64,000 bases of DNA, from positions 47,972,878 through 48,036,877 of the forward strand of contig OW388300.1 of NCBI GenBank assembly GCA_936450465.1, given 5' to 3'. Positions 1 through 11,364 of this stretch are shown here, piece after piece. A program made the translations under genes and the position numbers. The notes under the pieces were generated by a model, which was not told the DNA's origin, searched no databases, and saw only the letters and a list, made by a program, of their open reading frames with translations. The DNA comes from Gibbula magus (taxonomy: Eukaryota > Mollusca > Gastropoda > Trochida > Trochidae). Position 1 is the first letter of the stretch; each line of letters starts with the position of its first letter.

Positions 1-480
1 TCACTCGAATGGCCCATTTGTTTTGTTATGTATGGGTAATACAACACATCAATAAGGTATATATATGGACATTAGTAGTTGTGATATAAAAGTGTTTGAT
101 ATAGTTTTAAGCTTTATGTTATACTTAGGAAGTTGGCACTTTTCATTTCAATCTACGGAATACATATTGTGTGAAACAATTTACAATATAGAGTATGAGT
201 AGGATATGAACAAATGTAGAATGACAGAAGTATGGCTTGTTTTTGGATCTGCATACAATAGACACTGTAATACAAAATGAAATTTAGATTCTTGCACGGG
301 AACTTTACACAAAGGACAACATATATCTGCTGGTGGTATATTACATGCTCTCCTAACTTCAACCATTAGATTTTGATTAAAACAACGGACTTGTAAAGGA
401 CTAACACTAATGTGTTCTTTGTTTTCATTCTATCAACATCTGTGGACCGTTGTTTAATCATATTTCGAAAATCCTTAACG
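1..480 (-). pseudogene. Decayed non-LTR retrotransposon 3' end (C-terminal zinc-knuckle region)
   Basis: On the minus strand a reading frame around 366-181 contains a CPLC...H...C pattern (ICCPLCKVPVQ, then HFVLQC), the Cys-Cys-His-Cys knuckle that follows the reverse transcriptase in many LINEs. Upstream (480-365) another minus frame stays open and helical but is offset by a frameshift. Downstream, the sequence at the window edge (complement of 1-30) resembles the ATTGGCC...GGCC 3' end of the LINE relic at 41.7 kb, so the two may be the same family. Only a tail fragment is in view; the RT core would lie outside the copy or is lost. The LINE identity is inferred from one motif and a similar 3' end. 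Confidence 0.45.
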
Positions 481-699
481 TCATTAAGAATTTGATCTAA
501 CACTGATGCGTATGTATCCTGATAATAGATTCAGCTAACGTATTTCATCACAATGAAGAATTTTAATAGAAAATGTGTTGTATAATTTTTCTGTTCAAGG
601 TTGAAAGAATATCTTTTACTGGCAGAAACGTTGGTTTTACATAACACACACTTTTAAATATGACTGGAACTAGCATCATATAAATGCCCTCTTGCAACA
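481..699. other. AT-rich spacer, nothing recognised
   Basis: Between the LINE tail and the first segmental repeat copy I see no long frame, palindrome or repeat. Confidence 0.4.
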
Positions 700-3200
700 T
701 TTTCCAGCCATTTGGTGAAACATGCCTGGTTCTGTAAGTTCCGCCTGCAAAAGAAAATAAGACACATTAAATGACAGGGAATATTATCAAAACTCAAGAC
801 TAATTTACATATATTGCTTCCTTTCTTTAAAGAAGTACATCTTCACATGTGCCGTTTAATCTTCTCTTCAAAACACACGATGCAGTTGTCAGGGGTCCAA
901 ACATGATATTTCTCAACTTGAAGAAGAAAGAAAAAAAATACATTTATCAATCAAACCTCAGGGAAAATAAACTTAGACAAAGTTGCATGAGGTGGTTGTA
1001 CAATCCTGATCAAAATGAGGAAAATGAAGCTCAAGGACAAACTCCTGTTAGCAGAGTCAGAAAGTTGGATGTTTTATATCAGTCTCTCCTAAAAACTTCA
1101 ACTTCGTGAAAGGACTTTGGTTTTCCAAAACATCTTACATTTCATTACATAAATAAAAATGGAATATTTATCACTGACGAATGAGTGAGTCCAAAAACGT
1201 TAATGACTTAAAACTAATCTCTCTGGAGAGCTCCTTAAGGTAAAAGTGAAAGGACTTTTGTTTTTGACAACACCATTCATTCCGTCAGAGTATCAAATTG
1301 GGGATACAGTAAAACAACATTATTCCAGTGCACTTTAAATGATTTAAAAATTTATTTTTAGTTTATTTGATCTCTTCATTATGATGACAGCAAGAATAAG
1401 AATACATGTAAATATTGCAACTGAACAAAGTATTGGCATTTTGATTCTTTATGCTACTTTACTTGTAGTTTTTTTTATTTGCAAATGCACATTTTGCTTC
1501 AAATAGTTTTAGTTTTCTACACTACTTTCCTTTTTACATTTTAATTTTTTTTCACTTGATCACAAACTTATTGTTTAATTTAATGAAAATAAAAGATAAA
1601 ATGCATTAGGGAATATCAAACAATCAAAACAGTATATATGTGTCAGTTTGTCATCTAAAGGGAACATTAGTCAGGAAAAAATCATGTTCATCGAATTACA
1701 ACATGTTATTCCCCAATGACTTGTCACATTAAGATGTTACTGAACTGAAATCGGACACTAACATGACATCAGACACAGATCATCTGTCCAAATGACTTCT
1801 GCTTCAAATCTAACTTGAATTTGGTGTAATTTGCCAATAATGGTTGTTACCTAAACAATACTTTCGAAATAGGAAAACGATTGTTCACCCAATGTTAAAT
1901 GTTGCATTTTTTTAGACTGAAAGTCTTTAAAAATGAAAACAAATCACGAGGAAATGTGTTTCGGTCTGTTAGTGCTCTACGTCATCTTTATTACATCACC
2001 TACTGTCAAAAACGTCCACACACCTTTCACACATGAATGAATCTTTCGATTACCTTAAAAGAACAATTACATAATTTTAAGCAGACTTACGACCATTTGC
2101 ATGAACAGAGACGACATGTTGATTTATTCATATCGAACACGAAATAACGTTTCCTGGTATTTTTGAAGACAGCAACCGGACTTGGCATACTATCAGTAAG
2201 TGCGCTAACATTAGTAACAGCCATGTTATTCAATGATAATTCAAGTAGGATAGTAAGTCTGTTATCCATAAGTTGAATGTAACGGTCGATATGGTCCAAG
2301 TTATGTTTAGTGGGATTCACATGTGGACTTAAACTGGTCACGGTAGTCTAACAACAGTCTTTCTCTGCAAGAATATGTCCACTATTTGGGCTCTGTATTG
2401 AAGCTATGCATTGTCATCTTGCAGTAAGCAATTATTTCCAAACTCCATCCTAGGATGTGAAACGACGTTGTGTTGATTACGTTTCTGTATGTCGCGCCAT
2501 TGACGTTTCCATTTGACAGAAATTAATGGCAAGGTATATACAAATTGTGTACAAATACATAAGATAATATTTTTATCGTGCCATTTTTGGAGGCACTTTA
2601 TAAGAGGACCACTATATATTGTTTATCATTTTATTATATCCCAAATGATGATCATTAAGGTTATGTGACTTATATCATACCTGCTGTGTTAATAGTATCA
2701 CAATATTTAGTAAACACATATGTCAATAACGTGACGTGAACAAACATCAGCCTCAGCGTGTGAATGTCCCGCTAGTCTAAGCTTTCAGTTACCGATGTTT
2801 CGCAAATACAATGAAGTATTGTCACGGACAACTAAAGTTTATGTGCAGCTCCTCTTTCGTAGAAATAAGGTGACACAGTTCCAAAGACTGAAAACGATAG
2901 AGAATACCATAATGACAGTGATTAAATGGAACGTAGTTAACATTATCTGTATCACTGCACATATTATCATTCTGTGAATTTGTCATTCCATGTTTATTTT
3001 ATTGCTGTAAGGCTTCGTGGATTTTTAGGACTTTTAGATACATGCTTTGATTCCTTTTAAACACTTCACAGGGGGGAAATCAATAACAAGATTTCAACCA
3101 AACGAATGTGCCATATTATCCTGTTGTAAAGTGTGTAAACGACTTAATCTTTCCGTATCGGGCAGTTATTAATTATAATGTTACAGGATTTGAACAATCA

Positions 3201-3493
3201 CAAGTCCACAACAGGCAACTACATGTAACACAGTGAAAGTTTGCTAATGAGGCATCATTTTAGCATCAATGATATTCTGATCAAAGGGGGAAAGTTGGAA
3301 ACGCAGCTATATAACATGCAAGTTATATCTAAAGTAGTTTATCACAAAAACAAGTCCACAACAGGCAACTACATGTAGCACAGTGAACGTTTGCTAATGA
3401 GGCATCATTTTAGCATCAATGATATTCTGATCAAAGGGGGAAAGTTGGAAACGCAGCTATAAAACATGCAAGTTATATCTAAAGTAGTTTAGT
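3201..3493 (+). repeat. 150-bp tandem duplication inside copy A
   Basis: Two near-identical direct repeats start at 3,201 and 3,351 with CAAGTCCACAACAGGCAACT. They differ at only a few positions over about 143 bp. The matching region of copies B, C and D is present once, so this is a local, copy-A-specific event. Confidence 0.95.
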
Positions 3494-5840
3494 CAAAAGA
3501 TTAGATGTTCTTGAAACAATATTTATCTGAAAAGCATTATTAATGTGAAAGTGTTTTTATTATCAAAACCTCATTTATTAATGCAGAGGAATAATTATTT
3601 CATGACAAATGAATTGTAACAACCATGCGGGGAGTTATCACTGATTTGTAAAGGTGTTTTGTTCTGAACCTTTAAAAAGCGTTTTTTTTGGAAAATAATT
3701 ACTTGCTTGATACTTGGACTTTGCAGAAGTAAGGAGGTATTACAAAAAAAGAGGAATATTTTGAATAACCTTTAATTAGGTAGGTTTTTGTCGGATACGG
3801 TTCAAAGTTACACTTTCAGGAATGGAGATGCAATACAACTGTCATCGAAAAGTCAACAATGAAGTGTCAGTTTGATGCTATATATTGAAGTCACTGACAC
3901 TTTGCATCAGTGTTGCATTTCCTTTGCGAATCAGTATTATATCAATACGGAGTATGCAAAATTGAGTCACAAAGAGAAACCATTGAAAGATACATTAAAG
4001 TAAACTTAGAGAGCATAAAACATTGTCTTCACTTGTCTTGACGTACTGAGTTACGGCTGACCATCATTGGCTACACTACCAAGCAAAAGAAAGGCCTATC
4101 GGACACATTACTAGATTTCGTAAAAACTGTAAACAATAAGTTAGCTGTATTATAGAATGATTAAAAATGAATGGCGATTGTTCAGATGAGATAAGGGTAA
4201 CTTTCAGTGTCTAATCAGAGAGTTGATATATGAAACAGATTTACAAACAACGACGAGCAACAATACAGGCACATAGTCGTATTGAAGTGACGATGTGAAG
4301 CAGACCTACATGCAATGTGTACTGCTGAATCAACCGGAGGTAGCGGTCTTCATTTGGGCGTCGTTTTCGTTTTAAAATATTGACTCGAATCACACTTTTC
4401 AATTGACTGTCATATTGATTATTGTTTAAGCATAATTAGGAGTCCACCTTTAATTGTATTATAGAAATTATGTCATTTACATATCCAGATCACATAGACG
4501 TTTTATGCCTGGCAATGTATGATAATGTTTTATTCCTTAGTGTGAATATCAGAAATAGGACCATAAAAGTTCTCTTACGTTTATTTCTTACTGGTACTTT
4601 TTAAAAACATGTATTGTAACCTTGCCAAGTTGAATAATTTGAAAACTAATAGCTTCTTCTATATCATGATAATATATATGTACCGTGTTAGCTAAGGAAA
4701 TGATGACCTCCCTATACACACATGCAACTGTCAAGCATGTCTATGGCAGAACTTGGTTACGTGAAACAGGAAATGGTACTGCAAGATCCATATATATTAT
4801 CCGAATTATTGTCTTACCTTGTTTTGGCATGGCAACGCATACAAGTGTTTTAGTTATGGTAAAATGTGTTTACACAAAACGTTTTAAACTTGTAATTCCA
4901 AATATTAAAGTGATAAAACTTATATGATAAATGTTAACATTTTCCATCATTCACTCTGAATACGTATTGTTTTCTGTTAATAATCGTACTCAACTCCTTA
5001 GATATATAATTAAGTACGAACACCTATAACCATTAATGCTATTTGTAAAACTTCCATCATGTGTATCAGTATTTCAGAATTTAGTTTTAGTATTTAAAAC
5101 CAGTTAACATTATGATTTGGAACCTGTGTTTGCTTTCTTACACGTTTAAATATTGAGATAAGTAAAACGCAGCTGTTCGCCACTTCTATTGTATTTCCCA
5201 ATGGTGTCATGGTTCAAAGTAATATCAACATACAGGGTTAACATTAATAAGATTGTTTGATCAATGTATTTGAGCCTAGAGGCTGGCAGGTGTTAGCGTT
5301 AACTAATGTTAGCCAGTGACTAAATGACAAGAATATCAAGGAAACAGTGTTCTGCTATGTATAAATACTGGTGATTTCGTAACTGATATAAATACGACTT
5401 TGAATGTTCGAAAACATCATTATGCTATTTTCTCTAATAATCATGAGGTACAAAAATCACCTTTATTTGGCATTGGGATGACATCATCTCGCAATAAAAT
5501 ATCTTATTGTGGTCACTCGTACATCTTGAAACAGGCAATTATTATACGAGTTTTTTTACACATTTAATTTGTGACCCGAATTTGAATTGTCCATATAGAT
5601 ACGATCTGCTGACGAGAGTCGATGAGTTAGTTTATCATTATATGATAACTCTGGGCATTCAAACACAAATAATATAATATATTATGCTTAGAACTTGTTT
5701 TCATATAAACATGTGGTAAGAATATGAAAAACATGGTGAAAAAAGGATTTGTTTTAAATTGTATGTAATGGACGAAACCTGGAAAAAAACGTTGTTTTCT
5801 TACATTTAAAAACACTCTGTTGTGATAGAGACGATCTTTT

Positions 5841-6780
5841 TTCCTCACGTTCCTTGTACATGTTGACAAATGCTCAGGGGCATAATTATCCATAACATGA
5901 GATGTCAGTTTATAGATTTCACTTCAAAGGGGCAGTGACACGTTTTTGGCAAAATTTATATTTTCAAATTTCCTATTTATAATGACCGTTTGTGCCATTT
6001 AAATTTACTTTAGAGGCTAAAACATCCTATTACACAAACCAAATATCCGTAGTAGTAATCAAAAATTGTATTGCGTCCAATTTATTGTGAACACATTTTA
6101 TTATTTCGAATGAATAAAACGATCCCCATGTCTTTACTGAGCCATGTACACTCATTTTGAACTTGATTTTCCGAAGAGAGAATTGTGTTTAACGATTGGT
6201 GAACTTATTTTTCAAATATATTTCATCGACTTATTTGAGCGAAAAAACGTGCTACTGCGCCTTTAATGTGTCCTTTGTGACTTTGCAAAAACGAGTATTA
6301 ACATTATTTTCGTTGGAAAGGTCAGTGCAACTTTGCTTCACGGAGACAATTACTAAGCAAGGCCCTGCTGCACAACTTCATATGGTAACCTTACATAACA
6401 TAGTTAAAATGGTACGTAGGTTGACCTTAGCTTTAAAGTTGTTTTGTACAACCACCTCCTGCAATGCCTGTTTGAACCAAACTGCTTGTGAACTTTATAT
6501 AGTTTGTTCTTTTTTCCTCGCGTTTCTTGTACATGTTGACAACTGCGCAGGGATATAATTATCCATAACATGACTCAGTTTATGGATTTCACTTTAATGT
6601 GTCCTCTGTGATTTGACATTATCGTCGTTGAAAAGGTCAGTGCAACTTTGCTTCACGGAGACAGTTACAAAGCATGGCCCCGCTGCACAAATACTAATGG
6701 TACCCATACATTACAATGTTAGATTGACCTTAGCGTTAAAGTTGTTTTGTGCAACCAACCCCTGAACTGCAGAAAAAGGT
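5841..6780 (+). repeat. Direct duplications of a unit-internal segment in copy A
   Basis: The segment starting near TCCTTGTACATGTTGACAAA (about 5,850) recurs at about 6,520, and the segment with GTCAGTGCAACTTTGCTTCA (6,322) recurs at 6,636. Copies B, C and D have each block once (for example 17,010-17,260 in B). The two repeats have drifted noticeably, so the duplication is older than the 150-bp one at 3.2 kb. Confidence 0.75.
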
Positions 6781-6846
6781 TCATGTCAAGATAGTTCAAT
6801 TCGTCAAATAGGTTATGTAATTCACTTTCGATGTGAGGTTCGTTTC

Positions 6847-6848
<2 letters not shown>

Positions 6849-6921
<73 letters not shown>

Positions 6922-6930
6922 ATATATATT
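6849..6930. repeat. (TA)n microsatellite
   Basis: About 80 bp of nearly pure TA dinucleotide, interrupted once by TTTA. Likely length-variable and prone to cruciform formation. Confidence 0.98.
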
Positions 6931-6976
6931 ATTGGAATTTTTACCTTAAAAAGAGAGAGTAATGAGTAAGGTCGAT

Positions 6977-7099
6977 AATGTCCCAAACGATGCACGCAAG
7001 CGTGATATCATGAACTTTAATTTATCTCTCGTGCTTCTCCCTTTGCCTGCAAATTCACCGGATCTCTCCCTGATAGAACACATGTAGAATGAAATGTAT
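6977..7099 (+). pseudogene. Fossil Tc1-type transposase C-terminal fragment (copy A)
   Basis: Frame 6,977 reads a DAR motif (6,989), then LLPLPANSPDLSLIEHM followed by a stop in place of the usual Trp and then NEM. This matches the hallmark of Tc1/mariner transposases, in which a DNA(R/P)xH segment is followed by PWPAxSPDLxPIEHLWDE and the final Glu is the third catalytic residue of the DD34E triad. Here the Asp-to-Glu distance is 29 codons instead of about 34, so a small deletion has occurred, and a stop replaces the conserved Trp. This copy keeps the Glu (IEH). It is the least degraded of the four paralogous fragments, and no TIRs were identified around it. Confidence 0.7.
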
Positions 7100-7480
7100 A
7101 TATGTAAGAACATATCATTGTATATTGCACATACTAGTTAGGATACACAGGTAATTATGATTGTGACATTCGCACATGTGCTCTTAAGTGATTCTCAACG
7201 TACCCAGAGAATGACACTACGATTGGTTGTTGGTACAACTTTCTTGCTATACTGATAAAAAACATGTGCCGAAACAACTGTCACACAACTCGACATAAAC
7301 AGAGATCAAGATTACAAAATCATTTAATTCTTTACACGTTCTATATTCGAAATTATAATAGATGTATTTATCTACATTTCAACAGCTTCCCGTTGTCGTC
7401 ATTGTTTGTAAACAAACATTGCTGCCAACAGAATAAAAACCATGAACAATTCCGGACACTAGAATGTTCAATCCATGTAA

Positions 7481-7621
7481 TAGATAGAGGACGAGTAGCA
7501 GTACATTATCGGGATATAAATGTACGGGTTTGAGAGGGTTGGGCGAGGCGTCAGCCGAGCCTAACCCTCTCAAACCCGTACATTTATATCCCGATAATGT
7601 ACTGCTGCGAGTTCTCTATCT
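7481..7621. repeat. Long imperfect palindrome (hairpin end of foldback element)
   Basis: Arms of about 67 bp (7,481-7,547 and 7,553-7,621) are near-perfect reverse complements. They contain TAGATAGAG / CTCTATCTA at the outside, the GTACATTATCGGGATATAAA core, and GGGTTTGAGAGGGTT next to a GC-rich loop at about 7,545-7,555. Such a structure could extrude as a cruciform. Confidence 0.95.
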
Positions 7622-7999
7622 ATCTTAGAGCACAGTCAAATGCTTGAGTCGTCAAGAAAATGTCTTAAAATGAATTTATTTTAAATATTTTGTCAACAAA
7701 GTTGGGAAACATTCTCTCGAACACAACATGCAAAACATTGACATCTCTCATTTTCATATGCAAATGTTAGGGACATAGACGTCTTCTTCGGCACTGTGAG
7801 CACTGATTTTCTGAAATTGTCCGAGGTGCATGAGGCGTACATTTTATACAAAGCGAACGAGTCGTGCTACAGCATAAGCGTCGTGCTTGAATCACGAGCA
7901 TGCATGATTTAAGCACGTTTTTATTCAGCAACATTGAGTAGTAGTACATTTCATTGCCTATAAAGACTGAGTGGTTTGTGGAATGAATCAGTTCACACA

Positions 8000-8198
8000 A
8001 TGGCTTCATCATGGACAGTCCAAGGACAAGTACACTATTCATTCAGGAAAGGTAACTTTACTTTTTTACTCCTTACTTTTAAAAATTCAAACTTATTTTC
8101 ATTAAATTGGTTTATTTAATAAAAGTTTTTTGTATTTCAAATTTTTTACCAACACGTTAATTTTGTTGTTGAGCTGTATTTATCAATATGCGAGTTGT

Positions 8199-8247
<49 letters not shown>

Positions 8248-8784
8248 TATTGTTGCATATGCTAGTGTGCATCCCGTCTATATTGCATATACATTATTTC
8301 AGGTTACTGCAGCAAAGGAACTCGAACTGTCTGTAGGAAAGAATGTAACGTCGTACTGGACATGCTCGGACGCTGTGTGACGATCCAGGAGTTTCAGTGA
8401 GACGACAATGCAGTCTCCGTTCTCTAACACTCCAAGACGGTAATTTTATATAACTTTCTTATTTCTCATTTTTATGTCGTTCTTTATAACTTTTGATATT
8501 ATGTTTTATATCGTGGTTGAAAATATATATAAAAATTGGTTACATTGTTTGATGCTTGTCATTGTTTCACTTACTCGTGATATAAATGAAATACACTTAG
8601 AAAAATCCCAATTGACCTCACATTACTTGCTTTATTTACATGCTTTAATTCTTCTTTTAGGAATATCAAGCTCCTTAATATAGAAGACCCCCATCAAGGG
8701 AAGCGACTATTTCCTTTCGGAGAGGGAACACAGCAGGCCATTTGTCAATGTAATAAGTGTTTAATTGTGTATCTCCATAAATAA
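8000..8784 (+). CDS. Putative three-exon small Cys-rich gene inside the foldback element, unidentified
   Basis: A TATAAAG box at 7,959 precedes an ATG at 8,000. Exon 1 (8,000-8,051) ends AAAG/gtaact. Exon 2 (8,303-8,439) follows ttatttcag and ends AGACG/gtaatt. Exon 3 starts at 8,661 after cttttag. Splicing exon 1 to exon 2 gives an in-frame 49-residue product starting MASSWTVQG, with Cys spacing YCSKG...TVCRKEC...GRCV, stopping at 8,398. Splicing exon 2 to exon 3 in another frame opens 61 codons containing RSRSFSETTMQSPFSN and AICQCNKC, ending at 8,782-8,784, where the stop overlaps the AATAAA signal (8,780). Two frames therefore share one transcript model, meaning either a frameshifted longer protein or two small ORFs. 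Exons are much more GC-rich than the introns, the first of which contains a (TA)n tract. I do not recognise the protein. A non-coding transcript or chance splice signals remain possible. Confidence 0.35.
8199..8250. repeat. (TA)n microsatellite in intron-like region
   Basis: TA dinucleotide run, slightly interrupted, inside the first putative intron of the foldback-borne gene. Confidence 0.95.
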
Positions 8785-8955
8785 AACAATCAGTTGACAT
8801 TGTTTGTTGTTTTTATGAAAGTCTGTGAACCAGTTTTATGAGCATGATACCCGAACGCAACCAGACAACCGTACATCTATCGGGATATAAATGTACTCCA
8901 CGTGACCACAATACACTCATATGATTGGACGAAAGCATTTGACTGTGCTCTAAGA

Positions 8956-10336
8956 ATAATTAGATCTACCTAACCTTCAATGGGAGACAGCTTAAGAAAA
9001 TATTAAACAATTAATCCATCCATTATTCTCGTTTTTTTCTGAATCAGAATAAGTGAAGAGAATAAGATCAAACATGTCGTTTGATATGGGGGCCTCAGTT
9101 CAATCATGCCCATAGTCATTCAAAGGTATCCTTCACCAGGGCGTCCCTTTTCACACAGTGTATCTACATTCAGTAACCATTACGATGAATATTTCGTTAG
9201 GTACACAATTCCTGGGTCAAATGTTGTGTTGTTGTAATAGTTTACTTCATCTCTCACATCACCGTTAGTAAACGTCCGATTAGATCTAGAGTTATCTTTC
9301 CTTTTAGAGTATAAACGGGCGACGTGCACTGAATCCACATTCCTGAGATGAAATGTTAGTTAAACTTCAGATTTGTTGACCCCCCTATGCATACAATTTT
9401 CGTTCTATGCATTCGTTCGTCTTGTTGCCATTACTTTTTTTTAACTTTATCATTTTAAAAAGAATGACAGGTTTTCCCAATTTCTGTTACAACTCATTGC
9501 TGTTAATCCGTCGCACACAGTCATTCATGCTGTAGATACTGCGGCAAGTCGAAGTGAAGTATGTAGGAAAATACTTTAAGGTTGTACCGTAAATGCATTG
9601 TTAATGAAAATGTGTGTCCTTTATGATAATTATGTTATGGGTTATCCAAACACGCTGATAGCATCTCTAATGTTCTCGTTCTGTTATACAAAAAACACTA
9701 TTTTCTATAGAATTGGGCCACTGGAGTTGTTCAGTGTAACACACCCATGAATACAAATCAAATGATCAATGTCACTTACTACACTCTCAAAAGAAGATAC
9801 GTTTGCTATTCGTAAATGTTTATTTTGATTGAATATAATGAGTCATATAAAAAATTACCTCCTCGGTACGAGTGATTATGGGAAATAAGCACTAGTTGAA
9901 ATAATGTCCTGTTGCTCGCCCAAGCTCGCAACTGGGAACATCATTTTGATGAGCTTCTGGGCTTAAAGAATCGCTACTTCCGGAAACCATGATAAGGACG
10001 ACTGTACAAGCTCATATGTCATTTCTTTTAAAGTTCATTAGAAATAGAATTGAACATTTGCAAATATCAAATGACTTTATCACATTTATTTATTTAGAAT
10101 TAAGTTAAGATAGAAACAGATACATCTTTAGTGACTGAATAAAGCCATTGAAAATAATAAACCTTCACAAACAAGGTGGTGGGTGGTGATTTGTGTTTGA
10201 TAACGATTTTGTACAACTTGAAATCACATTTTGTTCATCAATCGGCATATTATGATAACAGATTTGTCCTGATTCAGGTTTATTATGTAGTACTAATGTG
10301 TACAATACATTGCTGTAGTAACCATTCTCAATAGAT
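8956..10336. other. Unit-derived and unassigned AT-rich DNA in copy A
   Basis: From about 9,690 (ACACTATTTTCTATAG) this stretch parallels copy D at 38,620-39,300, a segment absent from B and C. The part from 8,956 to about 9,690 has no counterpart that I could see. No gene is supported. Confidence 0.5.
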
Positions 10337-10517
10337 GAACATTTACTTTTATTTAAACTGAATTATATGTTCAATTATTTTAATAATCAGATTTCAGAGA
10401 TTAAACAATTCAGCTGACAATCAATATGAACATTTACTTTTATTTAAACTGAATTAAATGTTCAATTATTTGAATAATCAGATTTCAGAGATTAAACAAT
10501 TCAGCTGACAAAGGCAA
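10337..10517 (+). repeat. 91-bp tandem duplication in copy A
   Basis: GAACATTTACTTTTATTTAA begins at 10,337 and again at 10,428, and the repeats stay nearly identical through ATTAAACAATTCAGCTGACAA. Only one version of this block is seen in B, C and D (ends at CAGCTGACAAAAG in B). Confidence 0.95.
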
Positions 10518-10927
10518 TAAAGAATTAAAAAGATTCACCTCATGTAACTGTATCATTATTTTAGATAAATTTATGTCTGTGAATTATTGATTGATGTATT
10601 CGGCAATGTAGGACTGCAATTCTGAAAGAGGTTAATAAACTTATAATTTCGTGATGAATCAGCTTGTTAGTTTATTTGAGTTGAGGTTTAAATGTTAAAA
10701 GGATGAAACAAATAATCAATGAGTTACATTCCCATCATCATTGCACAGAATTATCAGGTTACATTGTATCTTATATACCATGCCGATTATACCATTTTCC
10801 TTTGAATTCTATGTCACTCCACCTGACATCAATTGCATTTGCCGTGAATCACATATGTCTTGATCAGAGTAGGTACTATTGATTGTGCTTTGGAGTAAGG
10901 AACTTAGCGCTGCATTAATCGAATGCT

Positions 10928-11364
10928 CAGTCTGATTAAAATCGACCTTGTTCCGAGGAATAAAATTTGCAAAATCTGCCGGGATACGAACAGGTTCTGT
11001 AGATTCCTCGCCACAAGGTCTGAGAACACCCCGTACAGGCGTGTGTTCAGAACCAGTTTAGCGCAGCCAAAACCCAGTCAAATAGCTGACCAATCACATC
11101 ATAGTATTTAAACGGTTGCGGTTTTGAAAGCATTCGGAACAGACAAAAGGATAGCTGTTTTGAGTTATCTGCCCCTAGTTTCTCGCACCGAAAGCATTTG
11201 TTGGGCATCTTTTGATTGGCTAGCTGAATTGTGCCCGAACACGCTAGTGTACGGGGTGCTTTCAGACGGTTTGGCGTGGAAACCCACGAACGAGTTCGTA
11301 TCCCGGTAGATGCACAATTTTGCATTTATCATTCCACGGAAAACCGTCGATTTTAATCAGACTG
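10928..11364. mobile_element. Mutator-like nonautonomous element (437 bp) with long TIRs and 10-bp target duplication
   Basis: The ends are CAGTCTGATTAAAATCGAC and its exact complement (19 bp). Beyond this the arms remain recognisable inverted repeats for about 145 bp, sharing CCGGGATACGAAC and GCACCCCGTAC-type blocks. It is flanked by the direct repeat ATCGAATGCT (10,918-10,927 and 11,365-11,374), and copies B, C and D have this 10-mer once, a clean empty site. Long TIRs with a 9-11-bp target duplication are typical of the Mutator superfamily (established knowledge). No transposase is encoded; the open frames inside are palindrome by-products. Confidence 0.85.

Larger units (their letters stand above)
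7481..8955. mobile_element. Foldback (hairpin-ended) element carrying a possible spliced gene
   Basis: The left end is a long hairpin (7,481-7,621). The inner edge of that hairpin begins CTTAGAGCACAGTCAAATGC (7,625-7,644), and its exact reverse complement closes the element at 8,936-8,955, giving a 20-bp terminal inverted repeat. The right end also carries a single copy of the hairpin motif TATCGGGATATAAATGTAC (about 8,879-8,897). No transposase is visible, so it is nonautonomous. The interior has a TATA-like box, three GC-richer exon-like blocks separated by AT-rich GT...AG introns, and an AATAAA signal. It interrupts segmental copy A and I did not see it in copies B, C or D. The exact outer boundary and any target duplication are uncertain. 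Confidence 0.75.

Noticed and set aside
11047..11325. 92-codon minus-strand and 61-codon plus-strand frames around 11.1-11.3 kb
   Set aside because: They lie entirely inside the Mutator-like MITE and arise from its complementary arms; no protein motif.
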